DNA from: Haliotis asinina
Lineage: Eukaryota; Mollusca; Gastropoda; Lepetellida; Haliotidae
Reading direction: 5' to 3'
Length of the DNA stretch: 64,000 nucleotides
NCBI RefSeq assembly: GCF_037392515.1
Contig: NC_090295.1
Location: 12,791,001-12,855,000, forward strand
The notes below the pieces were generated by a model, which was given only the letters and a program-made list of their open reading frames with translations, did no database searches and was not told where the DNA came from. Shown one piece after another: positions 46,976-59,556 of the stretch; the stretch's first letter is position 1, and each line of letters begins with the position of its first letter. Made by a program: the position numbers and the translations under genes.

Positions 46976-47659
46976 TTTGTACGTAATAATACAGTATGTA
47001 CATGTAAGTGGCAAAGCAGGGTCGGATCACTGTGGGTCCCCCGTTCTGAGAACAAACACGCTACGCCTGCATGTCAACATCTCTAGATACAATGATGTTT
47101 AAGATAATGCACAGATGTATGACACACTCAGGGTAACCCGGCCAATAAAAAATATATATGCCATCATAGACAACTTTTCTTTGAAATCTTAAGGACATAT
47201 ACAAAAGAAATACCCTGTAGCATGAAGAAATTTTGATGGTGTCTAACGCTGTGTACCTACATGCTCAAGGGTACATTTCATCTTGCCTTGCAGTTTGATT
47301 AATTGGAAATCCAGTTGGCTTGAACCATGGTGTGATTTTTCGGCAACATAGTTTGACACATAAATTGAAACAGACTGACCTTGGCCTGGTAATAAAAATA
47401 CCGTGAAAGAAAAGAATTGTTTGTTACATCTACTCTTGAAATTGAAGGGGATCTTTAGAATATACATGTCAAGATCAGTCGTCTGATAAATGACTTCCAA
47501 AATTGGAATACATCCCAACATTGGACTTGACCCATGAAGAACACGCGTTAGGGCTGGTTCGATGCATCGTGACAGTCCTATTGATTGTCGTCACCATACA
47601 GCGGACATTTTTACGGTTTATATGTAGTATGACTTCTCGTCTTTTCACGTCAGCGGATT

Positions 47660-47835
47660 GACCCGTGAAGATCCGGTCTGGAAGTGATCTTCAGTAACCC
47701 ATACTTGTCCTTTCCGCTCATGCCTTTATCAAATGATCTTCAGCAACCAATACTTGTCGTAAGACGCGACTAACAGGATCGGGTGGTCATGCTCACTGAC
47801 TTGGTTGACATGCTTCATCACTGGATTGCTCCTTC
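47660..47835 (+). mobile_element. SINE type B, two head pieces
   Basis: CCCGTGAAGATCCGGTCTGG start, then a second start GATCTTCAGCAACCAATACT and GCGACTAACAGGATCGGGTG. Truncated after CACTGGATTG. Confidence 0.6.
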
Positions 47836-48839
47836 CTTCCGTTCCCCCATATTTTTTCTTCCGCAGATTAACAGAGGCAACACTATGTGGTTCAACCCTA
47901 GGTATTGTACTTGATTTTGAGACTTTTAGTTATTTTTGTGAGTCCTCTAGTAATTGTTGTGTTAGATCTTATTAATAATTCTAGTATATATCAATTCATA
48001 AATTCTATTTGAGATGGGAGAACAAGAGGAACTCTTATCCAAAAGAGTCCACCAACCGGCACTTTATGTAGATTTCGTGGGCTGTGTCGTTTTATATGTT
48101 GTCTATGAACGTAGTCCTTGCACGTCATATGTTGCCGACAGAGAGTGTTGTTTTAGCATGAAATGCTACGTCACATACAGCACGCATCACGGCCCGCGAC
48201 GTTGCCAATTCTACCGTCAGTGTCTTGCCACGGCTTTCCCAGTCACCAAATGTAAAACCCGATGGAACACCCGTGAGATAAATCTATCGACGTGTATGTC
48301 AACGTAAAAACACGCCTCGGACACATCCACAACTGGCCATCGCATTGCGGGTAGAGTGTGGAGGAATTCTGCAACTGTGACATTGTCGACTAACCAGTCT
48401 GTGCCGAGACGGTGCCGATCACATATTGCTGCCAATGATCGCCATGCAAGGTACCGAAATAGACGCCACCTGAAGTAAAGTCTTTGTCTGTACACGTGTG
48501 AATGTTCACCTTTTACCATACAATCGTTCATACGCAATAAATTTTTTAGGAAGGCCAATTCGGTATTTTTTGTTTGTTTGTTTGTTTGTTTTAAGAGTAT
48601 ATATGTATATATGTCAGTCCGTGTTGCACTTTTCTGTACTTTTATATTAAGGTATGTTTGTCACGTTGTACATTCATGCGCTGATATGTCGATATATGTC
48701 TGATCACGATGTACATTCATGCACTGCAATATTTATACACATCAGATAACTGTTGAAAACTGTCGTGTTATACAAATGTATGTCGAGAGATTAACCCCCT
48801 CTGTTCAGATATAGGTCGATAACATCATACATTGGCGAA

Positions 48840-48955
48840 TGCGTTGGCACGGTTCTTCCAGGTGGTTAAAGCGTTCTCTCTTCACGCCGAAGGGTTCGAA
48901 TCCTCATTGCTGATATTCCACGTCGATATTACCGGAATATTACTAAAACCGAAAA
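48840..48955 (+). mobile_element. SINE type A, diverged
   Basis: CAGGTGGTTAAAGCGTTCTC, GGGTTCGAATCC B box and TATTACCGGAATATTACTAA. Confidence 0.55.
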
Positions 48956-49062
48956 ACTGTACTGACCTCTCTGCATTCACACATCTAAAACAAAATTATT
49001 TGTTGTTTTCCCGAATTATGTGCTAGCATGTGTATATTTTAAGTGTACTCCTTTTCCTCCAA

Positions 49063-49262
49063 ACCCTTGAAGATTCGAGTTAGATTTATCTTCGGCAACC
49101 CGTGTGACTAACGGGATCGGGTGGTTCGGTTCGCGGACTTGGTTCACACATGTTGTGGTATCTCAGTTGTATAGATCGATGATTATGCTTTTGATCACCC
49201 GACTCTCTGGTCCAGACTCGATTATTTACAGAGCGCCGACACATTGTTGAGTGCAACGTCAA
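49063..49262 (+). mobile_element. SINE type B, diverged
   Basis: ACCCTTGAAGATTCGAG, GTGACTAACGGGATCGGGTG, CTCTCTGGTCCAGACTCGAT and tail GTTGAGTGCAACGTCAAAC. Confidence 0.65.
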
Positions 49263-49547
49263 ACAACGATCAATCAGCCCATTTCCTCCAGGGGTAGCAT
49301 CACATACGTGAGAAAATGATAAACGTGAGAAACCCTTAAATTGTTTTGTGAAAGTTTTCATTATCTATTGGTTTGGTAATGTGTATGAAAATAATTGGTA
49401 AAATTCCTAATTTATGTGATATCTTTTGCCATTATTTCCATGGACTTATCAAAGTCACTTGCTGAAGATTTTATGCTGAAACAAGTATCTTATACAAGAC
49501 ACTTTAGTGATGTGTCTAGTTGTAACATAAGGTTATAAAAACAGTGG

Positions 49548-49650
49548 GGCGGTGGGGTAGCCTAGTTGTTAGAGCATTCGCTCGTCACGCTGAAGACCCA
49601 GGTTCGATTCCCCACATGGGTACAATGTGTGAAGCCCATTCCCGGTCATC
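49548..49650 (+). mobile_element. SINE type A, head and body
   Basis: GGCGGTGGGGTAGCCTAGTT, CAGGTTCGATTCCCC and ACAATGTGTGAAGCCCATTC; tail missing. Confidence 0.75.
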
Positions 49651-50685
49651 CTCGATATAAAGCCTCAACTATACCCTGGATGCATCAACGGCCGATAAAT
49701 TTATTACCTTCCTTGGCTGGCTTTTTATCCAGTCAGCTGTCTGCGCTGGGAAGTTGAGCGAACCAATTACATCTCACTTTCGCTTTATAAATTATCTAAC
49801 CGATTAAACTTGGCAACACAAACCAAGCAGAGGTACTCTGAAAGAGGAAGAAGGAGATCTTGCGTACAGTTTGTTCTTGCGTACAGTTTCAGACCTATCA
49901 GTTTATTTGTATGATTTCCCCAAAATATGAGTCGCACTGCGAATTGTTCTTCGCAACTTTGACCGCTCTTCTTTTGTTGACACTGGCAAGCTCGGTTGTA
50001 ACGGCGGCTTTATCTATCGGATGGCTACTGTGAGAATGCGGAGCCAGCTAAGGGAGATAATAAAGTTACCCCTAGATGCATCCAGGGTACAGTGGAGATT
50101 TATCGGAACGTATATCCTAGAGATATAGAGGGTGATTCCCGGTGTCCCACAGTGGTATTGCTGGAAGTGCGTGAAAACATTCTCACTCTCTATAAACCCA
50201 GAAATTTCGACCACTTAAAATGTCAAATCTTTTCACCCCATTAAGTGTGATGCATTAGTCACAAGCTTGTGTGGTTAGATTCTGTTTATTAAAATGGTTT
50301 AGAATACTTTATTCATTTAAGACAGTTTTGTTTTGTTTACAGTTAACTTGCGGGATATGTGCAATTTAAACAGTGGGCAGAGTTCTGAGTGAGTTCTGAT
50401 ATTTTGTGATCGCTTTATTTAGTTCAACTCACCCACTGAGCGTAGGAACGGGAGTTGTCTGCCTGAAAGAATGTTTAAATACAGCTTTCAATGTAAAAAA
50501 ATATATCATTTTCTGTTGTGTTCTGAATTCCATCACAGAATGCATACGTTGTTGGAAGCACTCCCATCTTACCATCTTACACGTTGTCAGCTATTTAAAT
50601 ACATTTCAACCATATCATTACACAGGAACTATAACCTAGCTGTCTCGTGATGGATATACTGTAATAATGTCCTGTTGAGGTTCGG

Positions 50686-50792
50686 TGGCCAGTGGAGCAG
50701 CCTCATGGTTAAAGCGTCCGCTCGTCGTGCTGGAGTCCTGGGTTCGAATCAGAACATGGGTACAGTGTGTGAAGGCCCTTTCTGGTAACATG
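50686..50792 (+). mobile_element. SINE type A, head and body
   Basis: CCAGTGGAGCAGCCTCATGG, GGGTTCGAATCAG and GTGTGTGAAGGCCC; tail missing. Confidence 0.65.
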
Positions 50793-50821
50793 AGTGACTA
50801 AGTGCAGCACTGAACAAGGGC

Positions 50822-50924
50822 TCATGTCACAAAGCAAACTTTACTAAGGTTAACCTTAACTCACATTCTTTAGCATTGCACTAAGGTTACCTTCGACTTA
50901 GTAGGACTTTGTGCAGCACTGTAC
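50822..50924. mobile_element. Imperfect hairpin (MITE-like) next to the 38-bp satellite
   Basis: Arms run CACAAAGCAAACTTTACTAAGG ... inverse of CTTAGTAGGACTTTGTG, with pairing through GGTTAACCTTA. The right end shares sequence with the satellite unit that follows. Confidence 0.5.
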
Positions 50925-50929
50925 CAGGA

Positions 50930-51560
50930 CTTTTACCTGGTTGACTTAGTGCTACATTGTACCAGGACTTGTTACATCAATGACTTAGTGCAGCATTGTA
51001 CCAGGAGTTTTACCTGAATGACTTTGAGCAGCACTGTACCATGACTTTTTACCTGGCTGAGTTAGTGCAGCATTGTACCAGGACTTTTACCTGAATGACT
51101 TAGTGCAGCATTGTACCAGGACTTTTACCTGGCTGACTTAGTGCAGCATTGTACCAGGACTTGTACCTGAATGACTTTGTGCAGCATTGTACCAGGACTT
51201 TTACCTGGCTGACTTAGTGCAGCATTGTACCAGGACTTGTACCTGAATGACTTAGTGCAGCATTGTACCAGGACTTGTACCTGAATGACTTAGTGCAGCA
51301 TTGTACCAGGAGTTTTACCTGAATGACTTAGTGCAGCAGTGTACCAGGACTTGTACCTGGCTGACTTAGTGCAGCATTGTACCAGGACTTGTACCTGAAT
51401 GACTTAGTGCAGCATTGTACCAGGACTTTTACCTGAATGACTTAGTGCAGCATTGTACCAGGACTTGTACCTGAATGACTTAGTGCAGCATTGTACCAGG
51501 ACTTTTACCTGGCTGACTTAGTGCAGCATTGTACCAGGACTTGTACCTGGCTGACGTACT
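50930..51560. repeat. 38-bp satellite, about 16 units
   Basis: Units of GACTTAGTGCAGCATTGTAC + CAGGACTTTTACCTGGCT, very uniform, with GGCT/GAAT end variants. Starts 38 bases apart (51067, 51105, 51143). Confidence 0.9.
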
Positions 51561-51566
51561 GCTTGA

Positions 51567-51800
51567 CAAGTTTTAGATGAGCCATGACCCAACAAATGAC
51601 CTCAGTTTGCATTTCCTCCTGCAAATTGTGTCATGATGGTGTTATGAGACACATGTTAAACAGTACTGGTATTGATTTCACGCCACGGTCAGCATGTATT
51701 GCACGTGCTTAATCGCCAATCTACCTGTAGCAACCAAGTGTACTTGTCCACATTACTTGCCCCGCCTACTTGCTCACTGGGCTGGCTCATCTAAAACTTG
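51567..51800. mobile_element. MITE inserted in the 38-bp satellite
   Basis: Perfect 17-bp terminal inverted repeats (CAAGTTTTAGATGAGCC at 51567-51583, its inverse at 51784-51800). The 38-bp repeat unit resumes just after it (GTGCAGTTCTGTACCAGGAC), so it landed in the array. Confidence 0.7.
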
Positions 51801-53784
51801 AGTGCAGTTCTGTACCAGGACTTAAACAAAGACCACCAAACACTGAATTTCTTTATGTAAACAATCAACAAGGTATATAAATGAATATAAATGATCACAA
51901 CCATCCTTGTACGAGAGAGTCACGCATAGAAAAGTTGAGAGATGGCATCCTCGTTGAGGTCAAACTTGTGACAAGACAATTTGAGCCAACGGACAGAAGC
52001 TTCACTGTAACCACTCACACCATGTCTTGACATATCTGAGCAGCTCCACTGAGGCTTAATACTCAGTGGCGTTCAGCAGGGTTCAATTGCTGGATGTTGC
52101 AAGACTAATTCAAGTCCCTCAAAAACAAACTGGAATTATGATAAATATCTTTGCCAGTGAATATTACAGTAATCACATCAAAAAAGAAATACAGGAATGC
52201 CAGGTAACAGGCACTTGTTAAAACAGCTACTGATTGGGAATCAGCAGAGACCATTTTGTCTTTAGGCTCATATTGAAGTTGTGTTGTTGTTGCTCCGATT
52301 CTGTTATATAATACAGAGATGCCAACCCCAAAGTGCTGCAAATAGTATTTTCAAGGATCAAAATTAGAAGTTTGACCATAAAATTTGTTGTCATCTAAAC
52401 ACTTAAAACCATGATGGATTCTGAGAAAGATAATATGACATTTATCAAAAGTGAAGCTTTAATTTCACATACCTACAACAGCAGATTTTCAAATTATCAG
52501 TATTACATTTCTTCTTGTCATCTTTTTCGGTAAAAGTGTATTTAATCGATGAAAATATATTTTTTGTCTATATGTCCAAATTTTAATGAATTCTCTTTGC
52601 ATTTCATCCAATTTCTAGTGCAACCATATTAGCATATTTTGAGGGTAAAATTGATAGCAACTATGATAAAATATATTTTAACAAATATATGGATAAAATA
52701 GACGTTGCCATCTCTCTATAATATCAAATCTCAATTCCTTATTCGTTTTAAACAAGCAAGTATTCACTTTGCATTTTAGATTCATCTCATTTTGGTCATT
52801 TTTGGACAGCCATATTCATCACCATTTTTAGTGTATTTAACAAGAGGTGTGATATCACAGACTCAGAAGACTAAAGCGAGAAAGATGTGTTACAGACGTC
52901 CATGTGATTGACATGAAAACTTTAAATGATTCTTGATCATTTGAAAAACCATACTGCAAGTATATATTTGTAGAACTCACAAGTATATATTCCTCACCAC
53001 CAAAAGAAGATTATAAGAACAGAAATATCTTAACTAAACAGAGCGTTACCCTTTGATGAATCTACTGACACAGTGTACAAATAAACACAAGTAATTCATT
53101 TTCAGGGCAAATGTGGAACTTGAACCCCTGGTTATCGTATCCTGACAAATCAAATGGAGACAACTCTGTACAAAAACTGAAGCCTGTGTTGGTGACTTTA
53201 ATAACATGTTCAGTGTTGTTTGTTACATATCAAGCACACATTTTGGCATTTCAAAATATTGTGGCTTCAGTAAATATTTGCAGCATTTATGTCAAGACAC
53301 AGTCTCAGTAAATGTCATTGTCGCAACTGTCTCTTGGGAGACAAATACTGTATCATTGTGCCTGTACTACACAGACACTTTAATCGCAATAAATAATAAA
53401 ATCCAAGAAAATAAAGCATTAAATACAACAAATTAAAAAAAAAAGCTTCCTATATCCAGAAGTACAAATTTTCAATCTACTGAGCATATTATTTTCATGT
53501 CAGCAAGCAAGCTGTGAACACCAAACTCAAAATCTTGATAAAAGCTCAAATACATGACACAATCAGTCTATATTTTACGAGATATACACATTTGATATAG
53601 TTATCTATTACCAGTGGACCATGGACATAGTCTTTACAAACTACCTATCACGAATCAACCATGACAGTGTTCCAAGCCTTTTGAGTCCTCTTGCCCGAGC
53701 TTACCACTTTCCATTAGATCAGTCAGTGTCGTATTTGTCATTCCTTTCCATATCAGATCAAAATATGCTTTTGTTTGGGAGCAG

Positions 53785-54550
53785 GGACTATTCCCACCTG
53801 GACAAATGCCACCAGACAATTCCCACCTGGGACAATTCCCACCTAGGGCAGTACCTACCTAGGACAGTTCCCTCCTTGGAAAATTCCCCCCTGGGACAGT
53901 TCCGACCTAGGACAAAATTCCCATCTAAGACAATTCCCACCTACAACAATTCCCACCTACAACAATTCCCACCAACAACAATTCCTACCTAGGACAGTTC
54001 CGACCTAGGACAAAATTCCCATCTAAGTCAATTCCCACCTAGGACAATTCCCACCAACGACAATTCCTACCTAGGACAGTTCCGACCTAGGACAAAATTC
54101 CCATCTAAGACAATTCCCACCTAGGACAATTCCCACCAACGACAATTCCTACCTAGGACAGTTCTGACCTAGGACAAAATTCCCATCTAAGACAATTCCC
54201 ACCTAGGACAATTCCCACCAACGACAATTCCTACCTAGGACAGTTCCGACCTAGGACAAAATTCCCATCTAAGACAATTCCCACCTAGGACAATTCCCAC
54301 CAACGACAATTCCTACCTAGGACAGTTCCGACCTAGGACAAAATTCCCATCTAAGACAATTCCCACCTAGGACAATTCCCACCAATGACAATTCCTACCT
54401 AGGACAGTTCCCACCTAGGACAAAATTCCCATCTAAGACAATTCCCACCTAGGACAATTCCCACCAACGACAATTCCTACCTAGGACAGTTCCAACCTAG
54501 GACAAAATTCCCATATAAGACAATTCCCACCTAGGACAATTCCCACCCAG
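53785..54550. repeat. 16-bp minisatellite with 82-bp higher-order period
   Basis: Subunits like GACAATTCCCACCTAG. The variant CAAAATTCCCATCTAA recurs at 54011, 54093, 54175, 54257, 54339, 54421 and 54503, exactly 82 bases apart, so five subunits form a larger unit. Confidence 0.9.
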
Positions 54551-55179
54551 TTATTTTCACTATAATAATGAGGACAATTCCCATCCAGACTTTGAGACAC
54601 TGAAATATTGACTTTGGTGTAATATTGAAAATGATTAAATATTGACTTTAATGAAATTTTGCCATTAAAAACATTGATGACTTGCTTTGATGTAATATTG
54701 ACTTTGATAAATTATCAACTTGATGAAATTTGTACTTAAGTGCAAACATGAGACCTATTTACTAAAATACACACTGACAAATTTGTATTGTGAGCAAGTG
54801 CTAGGCAGATCTCTTGCCAGTTGACATGGGTTCAAAAAAAAAAAAAAGAATTCTAAATGGTCAAGCAGGGTATCGAATTATAAGAAACTGTGTCCTACTA
54901 ATTGGCTTAATGCCACAAAATAGCATACTGAGGATGTGCAGTCATTTCAAATGAAATTATTACCATGTGTATTATCACATCGTTGTTAACTACTTCAAAG
55001 AGTTGACTGATACCATTGATTGTAACTCTCTAAAAGCAATTACTTACTTTGTGTTTTCAAAATTGGTGCTGTGATACTATCTGTTTTTAATAATTATGTA
55101 ATGAATAAATATGCTTTTAAAAAACTCAAAGCATCTAAGCTTTGTACTTCAAATGTCAATGTGTGCAGACTTGGTCTCA

Positions 55180-55395
55180 TCACTACATGGCTGAATAATG
55201 CCAATGTGACATAAAACTCTCATCACTACATGGCTGAATAATGCCAGTGTGACATAAAACTCTCATCACTATATGGCTGAATAATGCCAGTGTGACATAA
55301 AACTCTCATCACTATATGGCTGAATAATGCCAGTGTGCCTTAAAACTCTCGTGGTTATATGGCTGAATAATGCTATTTTGTGATGTAAAACTCAA
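55180..55395 (+). repeat. 43-bp satellite made from a SINE tail
   Basis: Five units of ATGGCTGAATAATGCCAGTG + TGACATAAAACTCTCATCACTAT. Each matches the type B SINE tail (ATAGCTGGAATATTGCTGAG ... GGCGTAAAACTC). Confidence 0.8.
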
Positions 55396-56456
55396 ACAAC
55401 AACTCATCAAAACTGAGCGCTGTAAATTGACATGAATCAACCAAGTCAAACAACTCGAGTAGTGGTATCCTACAACAATCATGGGTTGCTAAAAAGAAAT
55501 TCTAGCCAATATCTTCAATAAAAAGTCTGCAGGAAATAAGAGAAAAATGCCTGCCCTTCATACAACTTTACATTCTCACAATCTTTGTTTATGGTAAACA
55601 ACAAAAGCACAAACAAACCATGCCTTAAACATATTAATAGTAATAAAATAAATGTGGTCAAACGTCAAATATTTGAGATCACTGACAAATACAGAAGCAT
55701 GTAATATATATAAAGTTACAGGGACCTGTCGCCCAAATCGGTCTTAATACAAACACCATCATTCACCAACACTAAAGTACTGAAGTTACAAACACCTGAG
55801 CACAAACATGAGCACAGCTGATGCCTAGTCTTCAATCAGCCACTCAATGCCCTCTTCAGCCATGGTATCATGAGCAAATAGACATCTCTGACTTGAAAAT
55901 CATGGATTATCATCCAGAAATAATAATTTGATGAAACAGTATTCAAGTCATGAATGCAGTCTTGTATTTGATTTGCAGTTTGGCATCAACAATAAGACAT
56001 TTTGAATGGTGGACACAAGGTAAAATAGGTTCTCCAGACATATTTCTTTCAATTTCACTGAATCCTTTGCTAATTGATTTCATAAGGCAGGTCAAACAAC
56101 CATATGTTACTAGATGTGCTGTATGGGGAGAAATTGAGTTTTTCTTTTGAGTTTTAAATATAACATGACTATTTCACTCCTTGCGGGTTCAGCATTATTA
56201 AACAACACGTCAATAAGCAGATAATACAAAATAGCTATATCAGCAAAAACACAAAACCTTTGTGATCTCACTGATCATTTAGCATAATTCCAAAACAAAA
56301 CTCACCATCTCTTCAAAAAACAGTTTACACTCGCTTTGTTTTACCCAAGTTTACATCCCAAGGTTTTGTTCCTCAATGTTATTTTAGCGCTATGACAATC
56401 TTAATTGCCATGGTCTAACTTACAGGTAGTCATAACACAAAAACAGCTTGTGGAAG

Positions 56457-56754
56457 GTAGAGGTGTGAGAGAATACAGAATATTCTTGGTATCATACGTA
56501 TCGTGATATCTTGGAATGATATGATATGATTCAATTCACATTATGATATGCTATCTTTAGTTATTTTCTTTAAAAGCGTGTATTTTGATATCAAGTAACA
56601 GTGTAAATTTTGACATAACTGTCAATTTATAATGAAAATTAACAATTTTAAGGTTAACGATATGTACATTGATACGAAAAAAGTATCGATATATTTATTG
56701 TCCAAGAAAGTATCATGATTATCGATACGGCGATATATCGTCACAGCTCTAGTG
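56457..56754. mobile_element. Possible MITE with CGATAC-type ends
   Basis: Left end TAGAGGTGTGAGAGAATAC and right end inverse TAGAGCTGTGACGATATATC share a short terminal repeat. The inside is rich in ATCGATAC-like words. Family uncertain. Confidence 0.35.
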
Positions 56755-56801
56755 GAAGGAGGCACTGATGGACTCCTTATTCCTTGGTCTTCTAACCACC
56801 T

Positions 56802-56870
56802 GGGCCCCATTTCGCAATCAGCTCTTGTAAGCCTACAACCCTGCAACTTTCCTCGAAGCATTCATAGCAA
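56802..56870 (+). mobile_element. Family 1 MITE fragment (one arm)
   Basis: Contains GGGCCCCATTTCGCAATCAG, then CTCTTGTAAGCCTAC and TTTCCTCG, a diverged left arm of the hairpin family. The other arm is missing. Confidence 0.5.
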
Positions 56871-57497
56871 TCACAAAGCAATCATAGCACTACAATACTT
56901 GTATCTCGTATACTTAAATTTAGTGATGACAGGTGTAGTGCAAAGACCGCTTTCTACATGGCCAGTCTTTAACGTTAAATTAATGGCAGTCGTAACACTA
57001 AAATAGCTTGCAAACCATGTCTTGCAAATCTGTGTACACTGTTACTTTGCAATTACACAGACTTTACTCTGTAAAGATGGATTTGTGGCAAGTTCGCAAC
57101 CATATCACAGCAAGGGTTTCCCTGGGGATGAGCAGTTATGTTTATGTCATGTGACCACAGAATCTCCAAGATTAGTCAGTCTGATCACTTCCTAGTTTAC
57201 CCTGAATTATATTAATATAGAGATTTGGTTAACAATATGGGTATATTTAATCAATATCATACTGAAAAAGTTGCAGTCAACAATTGGTTGTATTGTCAGT
57301 ACAAATCAGTATCATCTACATTTTATTCATATGAATGAGTGGGTTGAATTTGGCACCAGTTTGAACAACATTTCAGTTCTTAAATAAGTACGCATGAGAA
57401 AAATAGTAAGTAAGTAAGGTAAAAAAACCAATTACAACTGAGATGAACCTGCCAGTCTCTGGCATACATCAAATGGGCCAAGGATCCGAAATGGGGT

Positions 57498-57710
57498 GGT
57501 TGTTGTTTAATGCCGCACTCAGAAATATTCTAGCAATATGTTTCCCGGTCTGTAAATAAGTGTGTTTGGACCAGACAATCCAGTGATCAACAGGATGAGC
57601 ATTGTTCTGTGCATTTGGGATGTTTGACATATGTCAACCTAGTCAGTGAGCCTAACCAGCATATTCCCATTAGTCACCTCTTATAGGATCTGGGAGTCGA
57701 GCCAAGGACA
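57498..57710 (-). mobile_element. SINE type B, diverged
   Basis: Minus strand: AAGAGGTGACTAATGGG, CACTGGATTGTCTGGTCC and tail TGAGTGCGGCATTAAAC. Confidence 0.65.
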
Positions 57711-59387
57711 CATGCTAGTTGTTAGAGGCAGCTGAATGAATGGGCAACAAGGGTGCTACTTTGAATCCTTGGCCTACTATAAATCACTTGATTGTCTGAA
57801 CAAGGATTGTTTACATACAAGCTTTAATCCCTCAACATATTATATGTTGAATTTGGCATGAAACGAGACCATTGAAAAACATCACTGTGGTTAAATATAC
57901 ACATTTGGGTTCTCTCAATATGGGTTACAAAATGGGAGTTTATTGGTCAGGCGATAAATTAGTCTAGCTGAACTTGGTTGAAATATATGTTCATGTACCA
58001 GATGACATCAACTGACGTGATCTGTTGAGACACATTTCAAGACAACTAAGAATAAAATGTAAAGAAAGGCAAGAATTTTATGGATGTAAGTTTCTCTCAT
58101 TTTGATAGACTTGATGTTTTGAAGTATATTCTCAACTCCTTCATCAAGTGAATAATGTTACACTGACATAAAGTAGATCACAATAAAGAAGTTGACATCC
58201 ATGAAATTCTTGTTCCCAAATTTCTAAATGCCATTCAAAGACTCACAATGTAAAGATTTCTTATTCTGGAACAGGTAAGACAATAACAGCTAAAAAATAT
58301 CCAACACATCTTCTTACTTTGAAAATACAATTTCTGAGCGACCATGCCACCATGCGGCCATGTAGCATTTTTTCATAATACATATGGCTCTGTTAAATAC
58401 TTATATAAGTTACAAAGCCTCAGTGTATGGAGAACAACTTCTGTAATATACTGTTAAAGGAATCTTTCAGAGTAGATACTTCAGGGGTTGATTTCAGGAA
58501 ATGAAACCACCTTGCAACCAGTGCAATCTGTGTCAGTCAGCTTGTTGCACCAAACTAAAACAGGTTACCCCTACTTTAATGTATAATCTTATGTAATGCA
58601 TGAGTTTCGGTAAGGGCGGTTTAGAATGGTTGCATAATTAGAACCAAAGAAATCTGAGTCCTTCAGTCCTTCAGTCACAGTGCCTATGATAATGACAGTT
58701 ACTGTTCCAAGGCAGTTCATCATCATTCTGTTTTCCAGCTGAAATCTGTGTTCTTCAAACACAAAATATCAACATGCACTGGGTTCAAGCTGATTTACCT
58801 GTAAGGTTGCATTTAGCAGTTTCGAAGTGCACCAGTACAACATCTAATGATTACACTGATCTCTGCCCTTATACCAAGCAATTTTAACAATGATACTTTC
58901 TGGAAAATGAGTATTGAGAAACAACATTAATCAAGATGGTGATCAGCACATGCCTCATCATATTGTCTAAATATGTGACATGTTGCTCCATCAGTGAATG
59001 ACCAAACCTGTATAATTCCTCAGTGTATATAACCCCAGTGTACAGCAGAAGCCTTAAGATGACCTTGTAAACATGTCTCAAGAATGTTATTGTTACATGA
59101 TAGAGAGCGAGACCTAGAGCACAATCAAACCAGGCCATCCATCGAAAACATAAGAGGAGAACATTTATGGATGTAGATTTCTTATTTCGGAACATAGACT
59201 TACCCCTTCCTAGAACCATGAAGCTGACATCCATAAATTATCTCCCTTTAGTATATCCCTTCTAAAAACCATTCTTTCAAGGGCTGTTCATGGCAGACAC
59301 TGAAAAGTCTACATCAGAGCCTAAACTCGACAGATGCAGCTTGTAGTACACTATGTACCAAACCTCAGATAACTCTAAGTATGTATG

Positions 59388-59556
59388 TGAGTAAGTGAGT
59401 TTATTTTTACGCCGATTTTGAGATATATTACAGCAATATCACGGCAATTTGGGACCCCAGAAATAGGCTTCACACACTGTACTTATGTGGGGAATCAAAC
59501 CCGAGTATTCGATGAGACAAGTGAATGCTTTAACCAGTGGGCTACCCCACTGCCCT
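59388..59556 (-). mobile_element. SINE type A, nearly full length
   Basis: Minus strand: GGGCAGTGGGGTAGCCCACT head, GGGTTTGATTCCCC B box, GTGTGTGAAGCCTATTTC body and GGCGTAAAAATAAACTCAC tail. Confidence 0.75.

Noticed and set aside
50930-51560. CRISPR-like array
   Set aside because: The repeats are contiguous with no unique spacers, and the host is an animal; it is a minisatellite.
58884-59234. 116-codon minus-strand frame with hydrophobic stretches
   Set aside because: No recognisable motif, no splice partner in phase, and AT-rich surroundings; likely chance.
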